The notes under the pieces: generated by a model
What the model was told of the DNA's origin: nothing
Databases searched by the model: none
Seen by the model: only the letters and a program-made list of their open reading frames with translations
Position numbers and translations under genes: made by a program
Assembly: GCF_011306175.1 (NCBI RefSeq)
Contig: NZ_CP049913.1
Span: 2,418,001 to 2,482,000 of the forward strand
From: Vibrio sp. HDW18
GTDB lineage: Bacteria > Pseudomonadota > Gammaproteobacteria > Enterobacterales > Vibrionaceae
DNA: 64,000 bases
Reading direction: 5' to 3'
Part shown: in pieces, positions 18,917 to 28,332 of the stretch
How positions within the stretch are numbered: the first letter of the stretch is position 1
Layout of the letters: every line of letters begins with the position of its first letter

Positions 18917-19981
18917 TTAGTGAGCTATATCGGCTTGCCGAGGACAGCTCATAGTGGCCTTCCCTTTGACATGTTGGCAAAGCCGCACCTGATTGCGACC
19001 CGCTTGCTTCGCTCGATAGAGTTCAATATCGGCGAGTTTCAGCAGGTCATTGAGTTTATCGCCCAGGTGATATTGACATACCCCAATACTAATCGTGACT
19101 TGTATCGGGACATCGCCTGCAGTAAACGAATGTTGGCTGATCATCGTTCGCAGTCGTTCACAGATCCGCTCTGCTTGTTCAAGTGATTGATCAAATAACG
19201 TGACACAAAACTCTTCACCACCGATCCGATACAAATTATGGTCGCCCACCATTTGGGTCAGTAAATCGGTGGTTTCTACCAGCACTTTATCGCCAGTATC
19301 ATGCCCGTGTTGATCATTGATCGCTTTGAAAAAATCCAAATCAATAACCAACAAATAGAGCGATGTATCTTGACTCACTTGTTCAAAATGTTGGAAAGAT
19401 GTGGCCAGTGATAAACGATTATGTGCGCCAGTAAGAGCATCACGTGAGGCTAGGTAGAGTAGGGAGTCTTCAATTTTGCGGCGATTTTTTTCATAGATAT
19501 GGGCAACGACCCAAAGACCCACATAAGCAAAAGTTAAGTGAAGCAGTACCGGCCAATTAATCAGTGGTTCCATCCGTAATTGCCAATATACAATCGTAAT
19601 TTGGAGCAGGAAAAAAACACTGCAGGTTAAAAAGGCAAAACGGGCTGAAGTAAAAATATAAAACAGGATTGGTACAAAACAGCTCCAAACATAAACCCCC
19701 ATTGCTAATGGTTTAATATAGGTCGCAAATAGTGTTGTAACCGTGAGCAGCAGCAGATAAATACCCACTTGTCTTGCCGTATGAATCTGTCGCTTTGTCT
19801 GTGAATAGATGTAAAAAGAATACAAGGCACAGAGCATTTCTAGTAAGGCCAATTCAATTTGTGCAAATGACCAGAAATTGAATAATGCCATTGATAAGGC
19901 AATCAGCGCCCAGCAAAAACTCAAGCTGCATAAGACCGAAGCTCGCAACGTTTGTGTATTATCAAATAACCTAGCATTCAT
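18917..19981 (-). CDS. Membrane diguanylate cyclase (GGEEF)
   Basis: The 354-residue protein has an N-terminal region of about six hydrophobic helices (residues 15-175, MASE-like) and a C-terminal GGDEF domain with active-site GGEEF (YRIGGEEFCVTL), preceded by DLDFFKAINDQHGHDTGD, the usual metal and GTP-binding region. It should make cyclic di-GMP from two GTP. The RxxD inhibitory site expected just upstream of GGEEF is absent (the stretch reads MVGDHNLYR), so product inhibition may be lacking. The start is set at the ATG at 19981, which has GGAGAGG upstream and removes an unlikely 11-residue extension. It matches the place of VC1599 in V. cholerae (from memory). Confidence 0.88.
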   Translation of the reverse strand: MNARLFDNTQTLRASVLCSLSFCWALIALSMALFNFWSFAQIELALLEMLCALYSFYIYSQTKRQIHTARQVGIYLLLLTVTTLFATYIKPLAMGVYVWSCFVPILFYIFTSARFAFLTCSVFFLLQITIVYWQLRMEPLINWPVLLHLTFAYVGLWVVAHIYEKNRRKIEDSLLYLASRDALTGAHNRLSLATSFQHFEQVSQDTSLYLLVIDLDFFKAINDQHGHDTGDKVLVETTDLLTQMVGDHNLYRIGGEEFCVTLFDQSLEQAERICERLRTMISQHSFTAGDVPIQVTISIGVCQYHLGDKLNDLLKLADIELYRAKQAGRNQVRLCQHVKGKATMSCPRQADIAH

Positions 19982-20209
19982 GCGACGACCCTCTCCGGGG
20001 CTAAATATAAGCATTGGTGTGTATACTACAGTGTTACCTTACGGGTTCAATATCATTTTTGAATGCATATCACAAAATTAGAGTTTGATCGATATTTGCT
20101 AACTCAATGATCTTGATAACAGAAATAGTAAACGATCCTCAATTGAGGGTAAAAAAGCATCAAATTGATGATAGAAAAGCCAACTGATTTAAAAATAAAG
20201 AAATTGGGC

Positions 20210-20238
20210 TTGCACACCACAAAATCTGCCGTTAATAT
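20210..20238 (+). promoter_or_regulatory. Sigma-70 promoter of the tRNA-Val genes
   Basis: TTGCAC (20210-20215) and TAATAT (20233-20238) are spaced by exactly 17 bases. The match to -35 and -10 consensus is strong and it lies 21 bases upstream of the first tRNA. Confidence 0.8.
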
Positions 20239-20258
20239 CCACCTCGTTCTCAAGCGAT

Positions 20259-20335
20259 GCGTCCGTGGCTCAGTTGGTTAGAGCACCACCTTGACATGGT
20301 GGGGGTCGGTGGTTCGAGTCCACTCGGACGCACCA
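20259..20335 (+). tRNA. tRNA-Val (anticodon GAC)
   Basis: This 77-base cloverleaf has acceptor stem GCGTCCG/CGGACGC, D-arm CTCAGTTGGTTAGAG, anticodon stem CCACC-TTGACAT-GGTGG with anticodon GAC, T-arm GGTTCGAGTCC, and an encoded CCA end at 20333-20335. Confidence 0.97.
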
Positions 20336-20372
20336 TTCCATTACTGAATGGTTATGCGAGAACAAAAAATTT

Positions 20373-20449
20373 GGGTCCGTAGCTCAGTTGGTTAGAGTAC
20401 TACCTTGACATGGTAGGGGTCGGCGATTCGAGTTCGCCCGGACCCACCA
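20373..20449 (+). tRNA. tRNA-Val (anticodon GAC), second copy
   Basis: This 77-base cloverleaf has acceptor stem GGGTCCG/CGGACCC, anticodon stem CTACC-TTGACAT-GGTAG with anticodon GAC, T-arm GATTCGAGTTC and encoded CCA. It differs from the first copy in acceptor and T-stem bases, with compensating changes that keep pairing, so it is a functional paralogue. It is 37 bases downstream of the first and shares its promoter. Confidence 0.97.
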
Positions 20450-20458
20450 AATTTTAAA

Positions 20459-20490
20459 CAAAGCCCGCTATTTTTAGCGGGCTTTGTTGT
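20459..20490 (+). terminator. Terminator of the tRNA-Val operon
   Basis: CAAAGCCCGCTA and AGCGGGCTTTG (20476-20486) form an 11-bp GC-rich stem with a T-rich loop. It starts 10 bases after the second tRNA. Confidence 0.85.
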
Positions 20491-20755
20491 TTCTGGCACT
20501 TGTGCCCATTTCCTTTTTTCTCTGCCTGCTTATTCCCGTATTACATCAACTCAATATCCCATAGCGATACCGGCTCAACGTTAATAAAAATACACCGCTA
20601 GCTACAACTTGTGGTTGAATCACGAACTCATCTAATTAATTATGCTACTTTGCGCATTGATACTAATGCCGTAAGCGCAACTATTTAGCATGATTAACCT
20701 GTATGACATCCCAATATGGTGATCTGAAACCTAACCGTTAGGAGTAGAGCAAATA
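20491..20755. other. Promoter region of the cas operon
   Basis: These ~265 bases hold no gene. The cas promoter must lie here but no clear -35/-10 pair stands out. TAGGAG (20740-20745) is the ribosome site of cas1. Confidence 0.45.
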
Positions 20756-21745
20756 ATGGACGATTTATCTCCCTCCGATCTCAAAGTCATCCTGCACTCA
20801 AAGCGCGCCAACATGTATTACTTGGAATATTGCCGAGTAATGCAAAAAGATGGTCGCGTACTCTATTTGACCGAAGCCGACAAAGAAAACCTCTACTTCA
20901 ATATTCCGATTGCCAATACCACCGTACTCATGCTCGGCAATGGCACCTCCATTACTCAAGCGGCCATGCGCATGCTCTCACAGGCTGGCGTATTGGTTGG
21001 ATTTTGTGGCGGCGGCGGTACGCCACTGCATATGGCAACCGACGTCGAATGGTTCACACCACAAAGCGAATATCGCCCGACAGAATACTTACAAGGCTGG
21101 CTCTCATTCTGGTTTGATGATGAAAAGCGCTTGGCCGCCGCCAAACAATTCCAAAACGCACGGATTGATTACTTGCAGCGTGTTTGGCGATCAGACCGAG
21201 AATTAACGCTTGAGAAATTTAATCTACAAGATGAAGTAATAAAGCAATCCCTTGATACTTTTCACCAACGCACTGAAGCCGCGAGTAAACCAGCCGATCT
21301 GCTCCTCACTGAAGCGCAGCTCACTAAAGCACTGTACAAGTACGCCGCCAATAACACTGGCAAAGAAGGCTTTACTCGCCAACATCAACCAGACAAAAAA
21401 TGCACCGACAAAGCCAACGATTTTCTCAATCACGGCAACTATTTAGCCTACGGGCTTGCGGCAAGCTGCCTGTGGGTGCTTGGCATTCCGCACGGCTTTG
21501 CCGTGATGCATGGCAAAACCCGCCGAGGCGCTTTGGTATTTGATGTCGCGGACTTAATCAAAGATGCCATTGTGCTGCCGTGGGCTTTTGTTTGCGCCAA
21601 AGAGAACGCCAGCGAACAAGAGTTTCGCCAACAAATTTTGCAAGCCTTCATCGAACACAAAGCGCTCGACTTCATGTTCGACACAGTGAAATACGTTGCA
21701 CTGCAAGGTAAAGAGGAAGAAGAGCGCGAGGCATACCAATTATGA
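20756..21745 (+). CDS. cas1: CRISPR integrase Cas1, subtype I-F
   Basis: Cas1 is the integrase that, with Cas2, inserts new spacers at the leader end. The 329 residues match the I-F Cas1 family. VLMLGNGTSITQAAM and VGFCGGGGTPL belong to the N-terminal beta domain. NYLAYGLAASCLWVLGIPHGFAVMHG and ALVFDVADLIKD carry the conserved His and Asp metal ligands of the catalytic domain. Its stop overlaps the start of cas2-3 (ATGA). Presence of cas1 separates this locus from the transposon-borne I-F3 systems that lack it. Confidence 0.97.
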   Translation: MDDLSPSDLKVILHSKRANMYYLEYCRVMQKDGRVLYLTEADKENLYFNIPIANTTVLMLGNGTSITQAAMRMLSQAGVLVGFCGGGGTPLHMATDVEWFTPQSEYRPTEYLQGWLSFWFDDEKRLAAAKQFQNARIDYLQRVWRSDRELTLEKFNLQDEVIKQSLDTFHQRTEAASKPADLLLTEAQLTKALYKYAANNTGKEGFTRQHQPDKKCTDKANDFLNHGNYLAYGLAASCLWVLGIPHGFAVMHGKTRRGALVFDVADLIKDAIVLPWAFVCAKENASEQEFRQQILQAFIEHKALDFMFDTVKYVALQGKEEEEREAYQL

Positions 21746-24700
21746 TGGTCACCTTTGTGAGTCAATGCGAGAAAAACGCCCTCAAGAAAACCCGCCGTGT
21801 ACTCGATGCCTTCGCCAACCGCATTGGTGATAACACCTGGCAAACCCTTATCACCGAAGAAGGGCTACTCACGGTGAAAAAAATGCTTCGCCAAACCGCC
21901 AGCCGCAGTACGGCGGTGAGTTGCCACTGGATACGCTCTCGTTCGCGCAGCCAGTTTTTGTGGGTGGTAGGTAACAAGAAGAAATTTAATGCAGAAGGAT
22001 ATGTGCCAGTAAACAGTACAGAGAAAGACCTGTTGAACAGTGAATTTGAAAATGATTGGAAATATTTACCCCTGATTAAAGCGATAACCGGAATGGCCGC
22101 TTTGCTGCACGATTGGGGTAAAGCCTCTTTACTTTTTCAGGAAAAGTTAAATCCAGAAATTAAAACCAAGCACAAAGGTGACCCGCTACGCCATGAGTGG
22201 ATATCTTGTTTGCTGTTTCAGCAATGGATTTCCAATCAAACTCATGAACGTCTTGATGAGGTTTGGTTAAACGCACTCATTCATCAAGGCATTGATGAAA
22301 CTTGCTTTAATACCAACGTGTTACAAAAAGAGAAAGCACTTGCCGAATTACCGACAGCGGCGGCTTTGATCGCTTGGCTGATCGTTTCTCATCACCGCCT
22401 GCCTCTACCCAAAGAGAAAGACTTGTGTGATAGACAACGAGAAGCTGATAACTCGTCGTTGGCGGATTTACTTGCCAGAATTACCCCAGCATGGGGTTAT
22501 GAAAACCGCTTTGATGAGTACAACGCGCTGCTGCCGAAATGTTTTGAGTTTCCGTTGGGGCTACTTTCTAATTCCTCGATTTGGCTTGCTGAGCTAAAAC
22601 GCCGTGCGAAAGACTTATTGCATCACCTGCCTTTGTTAGAGCGGGCGATGAATGATGGTAGTTGGCGGGGGATCCTCCACCATGCAAGGTTGTGCCTTAT
22701 GCTAGGTGATCATTATTACTCTTCACAGCCTAATGATCATCAATGGAAAACGTCAATAGAGCTGTACGCCAACACCGATCCCACTACCAAAGCGCGTAAA
22801 CAAAAGCTGGATGAGCACTTAGTGAATGTTGCCAAAGTCGCGGTGAACACAGTCAAGTTACTGCCGTTTTTTGAATCAGAGCCGCTAAGCGCCTCCGATC
22901 TCGACGAACTGGCACCTAAGGCCAATACGCCTAAAGCATTCCGTTGGCAAGACAAAGCGGTACGCAAAATCAATGAGTGGCGTGAACACACGGAAGATAA
23001 AAGCCAAGGTTATTTTGTGGTGAACATGGCCAGTACTGGTTGTGGCAAAACTATCGCCAACGCCAAAATTATGCAGGCGTTATCTGAAGAGGGTGAAAGT
23101 TTGCGTTTTATTCTGGCACTTGGCTTGCGCACACTCACTTTGCAAACCGGAGACGAATATAAAGAACGTCTCAAACTGCAAGAGAGCGATTTAGCAGTGC
23201 TGATTGGCTCTAAAGCCATTTCAGAGTTACATAAATCGGGTAAGGCGGTTGAAAAAGACGACATTGAACCCGAACAAGCTGACGCTGGTTCTGAGTCTTT
23301 GGAGAGTCTTCAAGATGAAAACGATGTTCTGGATTGGCAAGGTGTGCTGCCTGAAGAAGAGCTCACGACCGTTTTAACCAAAGAAAAAGACCGAAAACTT
23401 CTGTATGCCCCAGTACTGGTGTGCACGATAGATCACATTATGGCCGCAACAGAAACCAAACGCGGTGGCCGTTATATTTTGCCTTGTTTGCGTTTAATGT
23501 CATCCGACTTAGTGATTGATGAAATTGACGACTTTACCGGCGATGATCTGATTGCAATTGGCCGATTAGTGCATTTGGCTGGCATGCTGGGGCGCAAAGT
23601 GATGATTTCCTCTGCCACCATACCGCCGGATTTAGCATTGGGTTTATACAATGCCTATCGTCAAGGGTGGGCAGTGTTTGCTGCCAGCCGTGATCGAGTA
23701 AGCAGTATCAATTGTGTTTATGTCGATGAATTTAGCGCTGATGTTCAGATGGTGGGCTGCGATGATCCTGATTTAGCTGCTTATGAGGCTTTCCAGCAAC
23801 GCTTTGTGTCTAAACGCGTGGATAAGCTCAAACAGCAGGTCGCGAAGAGAAAGGCCGATATCATTCCATGCATTAAACAGGGTGAGCAACCGCTGGAGAA
23901 ACAGTACTTCGAGACTGTGAAGCAAGGGGTTTTAGCCAAACACCAGCACCACAACACGTTAGAACCAGAAAGCCAAACAAGGGTGTCGTTCGGTGTGGTT
24001 CGGGTTGCCAATATTCAACCTTGCGTCGAATTAACCCAATATCTACTGAGCTGTGATTGGCCTGCCGATATCGAAGTGCGTTGTATGGCTTATCACAGCC
24101 AGCAAGTTATGTTGCTGCGTCATGTGCAAGAAAAGCATTTGGATGAAGTTCTCAAACGCAAAGAGAAAGCGGGTGAATTACCTAGTGCATTTGCTCATCC
24201 CGTGATCCGCGAACATCTAACCACTTGCCAAGTGAAAAACCTGATTTTTATTCTGGTTGCAACTCCGGTCGAGGAAGTGGGGCGCGACCATGACTTTGAC
24301 TGGGCGGTGATTGAACCCTCATCTTTTCGTTCGATTATTCAAATGGCAGGTCGGGTACGCAGGCATCGCGATGGCGAGATTAAAGAGCCCAATATTGGCT
24401 TGTTGCAATACAACCTCAAAGGCTTTAAGGGAGGCTCAGATCGAGTATTTAACTACCCAGGTTACGAAACAGACAGCACCACTCAGCTCGTCACTCATGA
24501 TTTATGTGAGTTGGTGGATGAAAAGTCGCTGCTGCAAGCGGTCAATGCCATTGTTCGTATTCAAAAGCGAGCAGTGCTAGAACCGCGCAACAACTTGGCG
24601 GATTTAGAGCACTTTGCCACCGCGAAAACCCTTGGCACCGATCACCTTGGCAAACCACAGCAAGCCAATACTAGCCGTCAGGATAGATACAGCCGTAATC

Positions 24701-25110
24701 GTCGCAGTAGCTCGCCGCAGTCATGTTGGTATGAGCATCTGCACGGTCATATTCACGGCTACTGGTGGCTTACTGCACTGCCGCAATATTTCAAACGCTT
24801 TCGTAAAAGTGAACCCACAGTGCAAATCTACTTAGTCAAAAAAGCGCGCAGCATCGAGTTTTGTTTGCCTGACGAGGGGATGCCTTCAATCGATGAAGTG
24901 TTAAATATTAAACACCTGCCGCTGGCATCAACGCAGCAACAGAAGCTCTGGCTACAGCGTGATTACAGCGAGCTAGTCAGTTTATACAGTCCAAGCCCTG
25001 AGCAGGAGTTCGCCACCTCAGTGCGCTATGGAGAAATCAGTTTTATCTACCGTGAAGGTAATCAGCAATACAGCTACAACGACCAACTAGGGTTGGTTAA
25101 GGTTAAATAA
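21742..25110 (+). CDS. cas3: Cas2-3 fusion nuclease-helicase, subtype I-F
   Basis: This 1122-residue protein is the I-F hallmark fusion. Cas2 is at residues ~1-95 (MVTFVSQCEKNALKKTRR). Next comes the HD nuclease (ALLHDWGKA, about residue 120) and then a superfamily 2 helicase with Walker A STGCGKT (about residue 430), the DEID box (VIDEIDDFTGDD), motif III SSATI and motif VI QMAGRVRRHR. The Cas3 part degrades target DNA after recruitment by the Csy complex. The Cas2 part works with Cas1 in spacer capture. All key motifs are intact. It is translationally coupled to cas1 and ends one base into csy1. Confidence 0.97.
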   Translation: MMVTFVSQCEKNALKKTRRVLDAFANRIGDNTWQTLITEEGLLTVKKMLRQTASRSTAVSCHWIRSRSRSQFLWVVGNKKKFNAEGYVPVNSTEKDLLNSEFENDWKYLPLIKAITGMAALLHDWGKASLLFQEKLNPEIKTKHKGDPLRHEWISCLLFQQWISNQTHERLDEVWLNALIHQGIDETCFNTNVLQKEKALAELPTAAALIAWLIVSHHRLPLPKEKDLCDRQREADNSSLADLLARITPAWGYENRFDEYNALLPKCFEFPLGLLSNSSIWLAELKRRAKDLLHHLPLLERAMNDGSWRGILHHARLCLMLGDHYYSSQPNDHQWKTSIELYANTDPTTKARKQKLDEHLVNVAKVAVNTVKLLPFFESEPLSASDLDELAPKANTPKAFRWQDKAVRKINEWREHTEDKSQGYFVVNMASTGCGKTIANAKIMQALSEEGESLRFILALGLRTLTLQTGDEYKERLKLQESDLAVLIGSKAISELHKSGKAVEKDDIEPEQADAGSESLESLQDENDVLDWQGVLPEEELTTVLTKEKDRKLLYAPVLVCTIDHIMAATETKRGGRYILPCLRLMSSDLVIDEIDDFTGDDLIAIGRLVHLAGMLGRKVMISSATIPPDLALGLYNAYRQGWAVFAASRDRVSSINCVYVDEFSADVQMVGCDDPDLAAYEAFQQRFVSKRVDKLKQQVAKRKADIIPCIKQGEQPLEKQYFETVKQGVLAKHQHHNTLEPESQTRVSFGVVRVANIQPCVELTQYLLSCDWPADIEVRCMAYHSQQVMLLRHVQEKHLDEVLKRKEKAGELPSAFAHPVIREHLTTCQVKNLIFILVATPVEEVGRDHDFDWAVIEPSSFRSIIQMAGRVRRHRDGEIKEPNIGLLQYNLKGFKGGSDRVFNYPGYETDSTTQLVTHDLCELVDEKSLLQAVNAIVRIQKRAVLEPRNNLADLEHFATAKTLGTDHLGKPQQANTSRQDRYSRNRRSSSPQSCWYEHLHGHIHGYWWLTALPQYFKRFRKSEPTVQIYLVKKARSIEFCLPDEGMPSIDEVLNIKHLPLASTQQQKLWLQRDYSELVSLYSPSPEQEFATSVRYGEISFIYREGNQQYSYNDQLGLVKVK

Positions 25111-25124
25111 TGGAGGGGAGTCGC

Positions 25125-26399
25125 GTGTTAGATCCAGCAATAGCCGCCTTTTTTGCTGAGCGTAAAGAAGCATGGCTAAAGAAAAACATCAGTGCAGCAA
25201 TGTCTGATACAAAAGTATTGGAAAAACAACAGGAGTGTGAGCAAAACTTTCTATTAGACAATTGGTTGCCTGATGCGGCGCGTAGAATATGTAGTAGGGC
25301 GTTAACTACTCATCCAAGTAAATTTAGCCATCCAAGTACAGGCGTTGGAAAAACAAATATTAAGGATGGCACATTTGTAACTCCTGTATTATTTGCAGGA
25401 AATCAACGCAATGATGGTTTTGTCAGATCTGGCAATGTTAGATTTGATTTGACTGATTCAGTTGGAGATGCTGGCGCGTTGGCCGCTGAAGATTTCCTTC
25501 GCGTTACTCTTTCTGATGGTATGAGTGTTCTTCAACACATCGAGTCTGAAACTAAAGTAGCTAGAGAGCTTTTAACAGTAAAAGGTGTTGACTATGAACA
25601 ACTCCGGTCAAGCTTCTTAGCTATTAAAAGTACAAGTGAAGGAACATCTACGAACTCAAAAATCAAGCAGGTTTATTTTCCGGTCGCAGATCAGCAGTAT
25701 CACTTACTTTCTTTATTGACGCATTCTGGTCACTTATTTGAGCTCCGCCAACGTCTTGATGAGCTTGGTAGAGAGACAAATAGAGTACGAGAGTACAAAA
25801 AGTTAAATCAATATCATCCCGCTGGTTACCAAGAAATATTTGGCCTAACTACGATAGGATTTGGTGGAACTAAACCCGCAAATATAAGTGTGCTAAACAA
25901 TAAATTTGCAGGTAAAGCACATTTGCTGGCCTCCATTCCACCGGAGTTAACACCTCGCGATATCCGGCTGCCGAAAACGGATTTTTTCAAAGAGAGTTTT
26001 ACCGCTAGGCAAGCCAAAGAAGTACTTGAATCGTTGCATCGACTCTTTCAAACCGACTACAACAACATCAATCTCCGTGATGGCCGTGACTACCGCATTC
26101 AGCAATACGTTGATTTAGTGATTGAAAAAATGTGGCAAGTACGTCTTTTTCTTGAAGCGTATTCCGGTGAATTATCGAGTGCGTTGCCTTTGGAGCAAAA
26201 AATTTGGCTCTATCCAGAGTTTGCTGAGCAGCGTCAGCAAGAGGATGAGTGGCTCGATAAAATCATTCGCCACATTGCGCGAGGCTTAATCAACCATTAC
26301 AGCCGTAGCAAAGTGATCACTAATCCCGTCACATTGGCAGACCAAGAGCTGCTGGCGATAGAAGAGGTGGTTGCCAGCAATAAGGAGAACTTGCGATGA
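25125..26399 (+). CDS. csy1: Csy1 (Cas8f), large subunit of the I-F surveillance complex
   Basis: Cas8f forms the foot of the Csy complex with Cas5f and helps read the CC PAM and hold the crRNA 5' handle. I favour the GTG start at 25125 (424 residues), because GGAGGGGAG at 25112-25120 sits just before it; an ATG at 25110, overlapping the cas2-3 stop, would add five residues. The C-terminal segment KTDFFKESFTARQAKEVLESLHRLFQ matches the family's helical bundle. The first two thirds (to about 25930) use AGA, AGG and ATA codons more than the last third and the neighbouring genes. It overlaps csy2 by four bases. Confidence 0.93.
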   Translation: MLDPAIAAFFAERKEAWLKKNISAAMSDTKVLEKQQECEQNFLLDNWLPDAARRICSRALTTHPSKFSHPSTGVGKTNIKDGTFVTPVLFAGNQRNDGFVRSGNVRFDLTDSVGDAGALAAEDFLRVTLSDGMSVLQHIESETKVARELLTVKGVDYEQLRSSFLAIKSTSEGTSTNSKIKQVYFPVADQQYHLLSLLTHSGHLFELRQRLDELGRETNRVREYKKLNQYHPAGYQEIFGLTTIGFGGTKPANISVLNNKFAGKAHLLASIPPELTPRDIRLPKTDFFKESFTARQAKEVLESLHRLFQTDYNNINLRDGRDYRIQQYVDLVIEKMWQVRLFLEAYSGELSSALPLEQKIWLYPEFAEQRQQEDEWLDKIIRHIARGLINHYSRSKVITNPVTLADQELLAIEEVVASNKENLR

Positions 26400-27283
26400 A
26401 CGTATTGATCTTACCGCATCTTAAAATTCACAACGCCAATGCACTTTCAAGCCCCTTTACTATTGGCTTTCCTGCCATGACGGCATGGCTAGGCTTTGTG
26501 CATGCCTTAGAGCGCAAGCTCAGCCAAGCAGGGTTATCTGATCTCATGCTGCATAGTGCTGCTGTAGTGAGCCACCGTTGTGATGTACAGACTCATAAAG
26601 GCGAAGGTGACTTTGTTCATTCAATTATCGGTACTGGCAATCCACTTGATAAGGATGGTTCACGCTCGGCATTTATCGAGGAAGCACGCTGTCATTTGGA
26701 TGTCTCACTTGTCATTGAGTGGAGTGGTAATGAAGAGCAAGTTCAGCAGCCAGACTTTATCCAGCAGTTGCAAGCAGTTATCGCGACGATGAAAGTCGCA
26801 GGAGGCGACGTTCTTGCCGTTGGGAAGCCCTCAGTTAAATCTGTGATAACTGAGGATGATACTGGCAGAGTTCTGCGCCAATTAATGCCAGGCTACGTGC
26901 TGATCGAACGCCGCGATTTAATGATTGACGCCATGCAGCAAGGTGATGACGCAATAGATGCGCTGCTTGGTTACCTCACCGTACACCACCATTGTGAGCA
27001 GCTTGAAGACCAAAGTGTTGTTTGGCATAGCCAGCGCAAGACGAGTGGCTGGATTGTGCCGATTGCCACTGGTTTTCAGGGTATCTCACCATTAGGTGAA
27101 GCAAAAAATCAGCGCGATCCATCAGTGCCGCACCGCTTTGCCGAAAGTGTGGTCACACTGGGTGAATTTGTCATGGTGCACAAAATCAAACATCTCGATG
27201 ACATCCTTTGGCAATACCACCCCGATTTAGAAAACGATCTTTACCTTTGTCAGCCAGTTAACGCTATCAACGAACATCAATAA
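26396..27283 (+). CDS. csy2: Csy2 (Cas5f), subunit of the I-F surveillance complex
   Basis: The 295-residue Cas5f pairs with Cas8f and caps the crRNA 5' handle. SSPFTIGFPAMTAWLGFVHALERKL near the N-terminus is typical of the RAMP fold in Csy2 proteins, as is the GWIVPIATGFQGISPLGEAKNQRD block near the C-terminus. The ATG overlaps the csy1 stop (ATGA), so translation is coupled. csy3 follows after 11 bases. Confidence 0.96.
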   Translation: MNVLILPHLKIHNANALSSPFTIGFPAMTAWLGFVHALERKLSQAGLSDLMLHSAAVVSHRCDVQTHKGEGDFVHSIIGTGNPLDKDGSRSAFIEEARCHLDVSLVIEWSGNEEQVQQPDFIQQLQAVIATMKVAGGDVLAVGKPSVKSVITEDDTGRVLRQLMPGYVLIERRDLMIDAMQQGDDAIDALLGYLTVHHHCEQLEDQSVVWHSQRKTSGWIVPIATGFQGISPLGEAKNQRDPSVPHRFAESVVTLGEFVMVHKIKHLDDILWQYHPDLENDLYLCQPVNAINEHQ

Positions 27284-27294
27284 GGAACAACCTC

Positions 27295-28332
27295 ATGGCT
27301 AAAAATAACGACATCGCATCAGTACTCGCATTTGAAAAAAAACTAGTCCCATCCGATGGCTACCTCTTTGGATGCCAGTGGGAAACCAAAGAGCAAGCAA
27401 TCCCATTAGCCCTACAAGAAAAATCAGTGCGTGGCACAGTTTCCCACCGCCTTAATAAAGGTGGTGAAAAGGATATTATGAAGCTGGATATGGATATTGC
27501 ATCTCCAAACCCGCAGCGGGTGGATGCCTGTGCGTTGGGGCTAGAGCAAGATACCCTGAAGCTACATTTCACACTCAAAGTATTAGGGGGGCTTGCCCAA
27601 CCTTCGGCGTGTAACAATGCGCTGTTCAAACAGAGCTATAGTGCTGCGGTTTCAAAGTACATTACCAAATATGGCTGTTTCGAATTGGCGAAACGCTATG
27701 CCACCAATCTTGCCAATGCCCGCTTTCTATGGCGCAACCGCGTTGGCGCAGAAGAGATTGAAGTGCAAGTCAGGGCATTAAACAAAGGGACTGAGCAGGC
27801 GTGGACTTTTAATGCCAAACAATTCAGTACTAAACACTTTGATCATAACGATCCACAGATCAATAGTTTGGCCGACAGAATTGCTCAGGTGCTAGCCAGT
27901 GAAACTGATCATTTGATGCTGCAAATTGACTGCTACGCGAAGGTGGGTAAAGCCCAAGAAGTTTACCCAAGTGAAGAGTTAGTAATGGATAAAGGCAACA
28001 GCAAATCCAAGAAAAGTAAAATCCTATATGCGGTTAATGAGCATGCTGCGATGCACTCACAAAAAATTGGTAACGCACTGCGTTCCATTGATACTTGGTA
28101 CCCAGATTACGCATCTGAGGAGCAAAGTGCAGGTGCTATTGCAATAGAGGTTTATGGTGCAGTTACCAATTTAGGTAAGGCATTCCGAACACCTAAAAAA
28201 AATGACTTTTACACCTTTTTTGATAAATGGGCGCGTGGTGAGAGCTTGCCTCGTGAAGAAGATGAGCATTATGTTATGGCGGTATTGGTGCGCGGTGGTG
28301 TGTTTGGCGAAAGTGACAAAAAGGGGCAGTGA
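27295..28332 (+). CDS. csy3: Csy3 (Cas7f), backbone subunit of the I-F surveillance complex
   Basis: Cas7f (345 residues) polymerises along the crRNA spacer, six copies per complex. Family features visible include FEKKLVPSDGYLFG at the start, RGTVSHRLNKGG, NARFLWRNRVGAEEIEV in the palm and the C-terminal ARGESLPREEDEHYVMAVLVRGGVFGE. AAGGAAC lies 6 bases before the ATG. The gene overlaps the cas6f start. Confidence 0.96.
   Translation: MAKNNDIASVLAFEKKLVPSDGYLFGCQWETKEQAIPLALQEKSVRGTVSHRLNKGGEKDIMKLDMDIASPNPQRVDACALGLEQDTLKLHFTLKVLGGLAQPSACNNALFKQSYSAAVSKYITKYGCFELAKRYATNLANARFLWRNRVGAEEIEVQVRALNKGTEQAWTFNAKQFSTKHFDHNDPQINSLADRIAQVLASETDHLMLQIDCYAKVGKAQEVYPSEELVMDKGNSKSKKSKILYAVNEHAAMHSQKIGNALRSIDTWYPDYASEEQSAGAIAIEVYGAVTNLGKAFRTPKKNDFYTFFDKWARGESLPREEDEHYVMAVLVRGGVFGESDKKGQ

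Noticed and set aside
20259..20449. tRNA-Val as the attachment site of an integrated island carrying the CRISPR locus
   Set aside because: No integrase gene is present, and no copy of the tRNA 3' end was seen near the far side of the array or the M60 gene.
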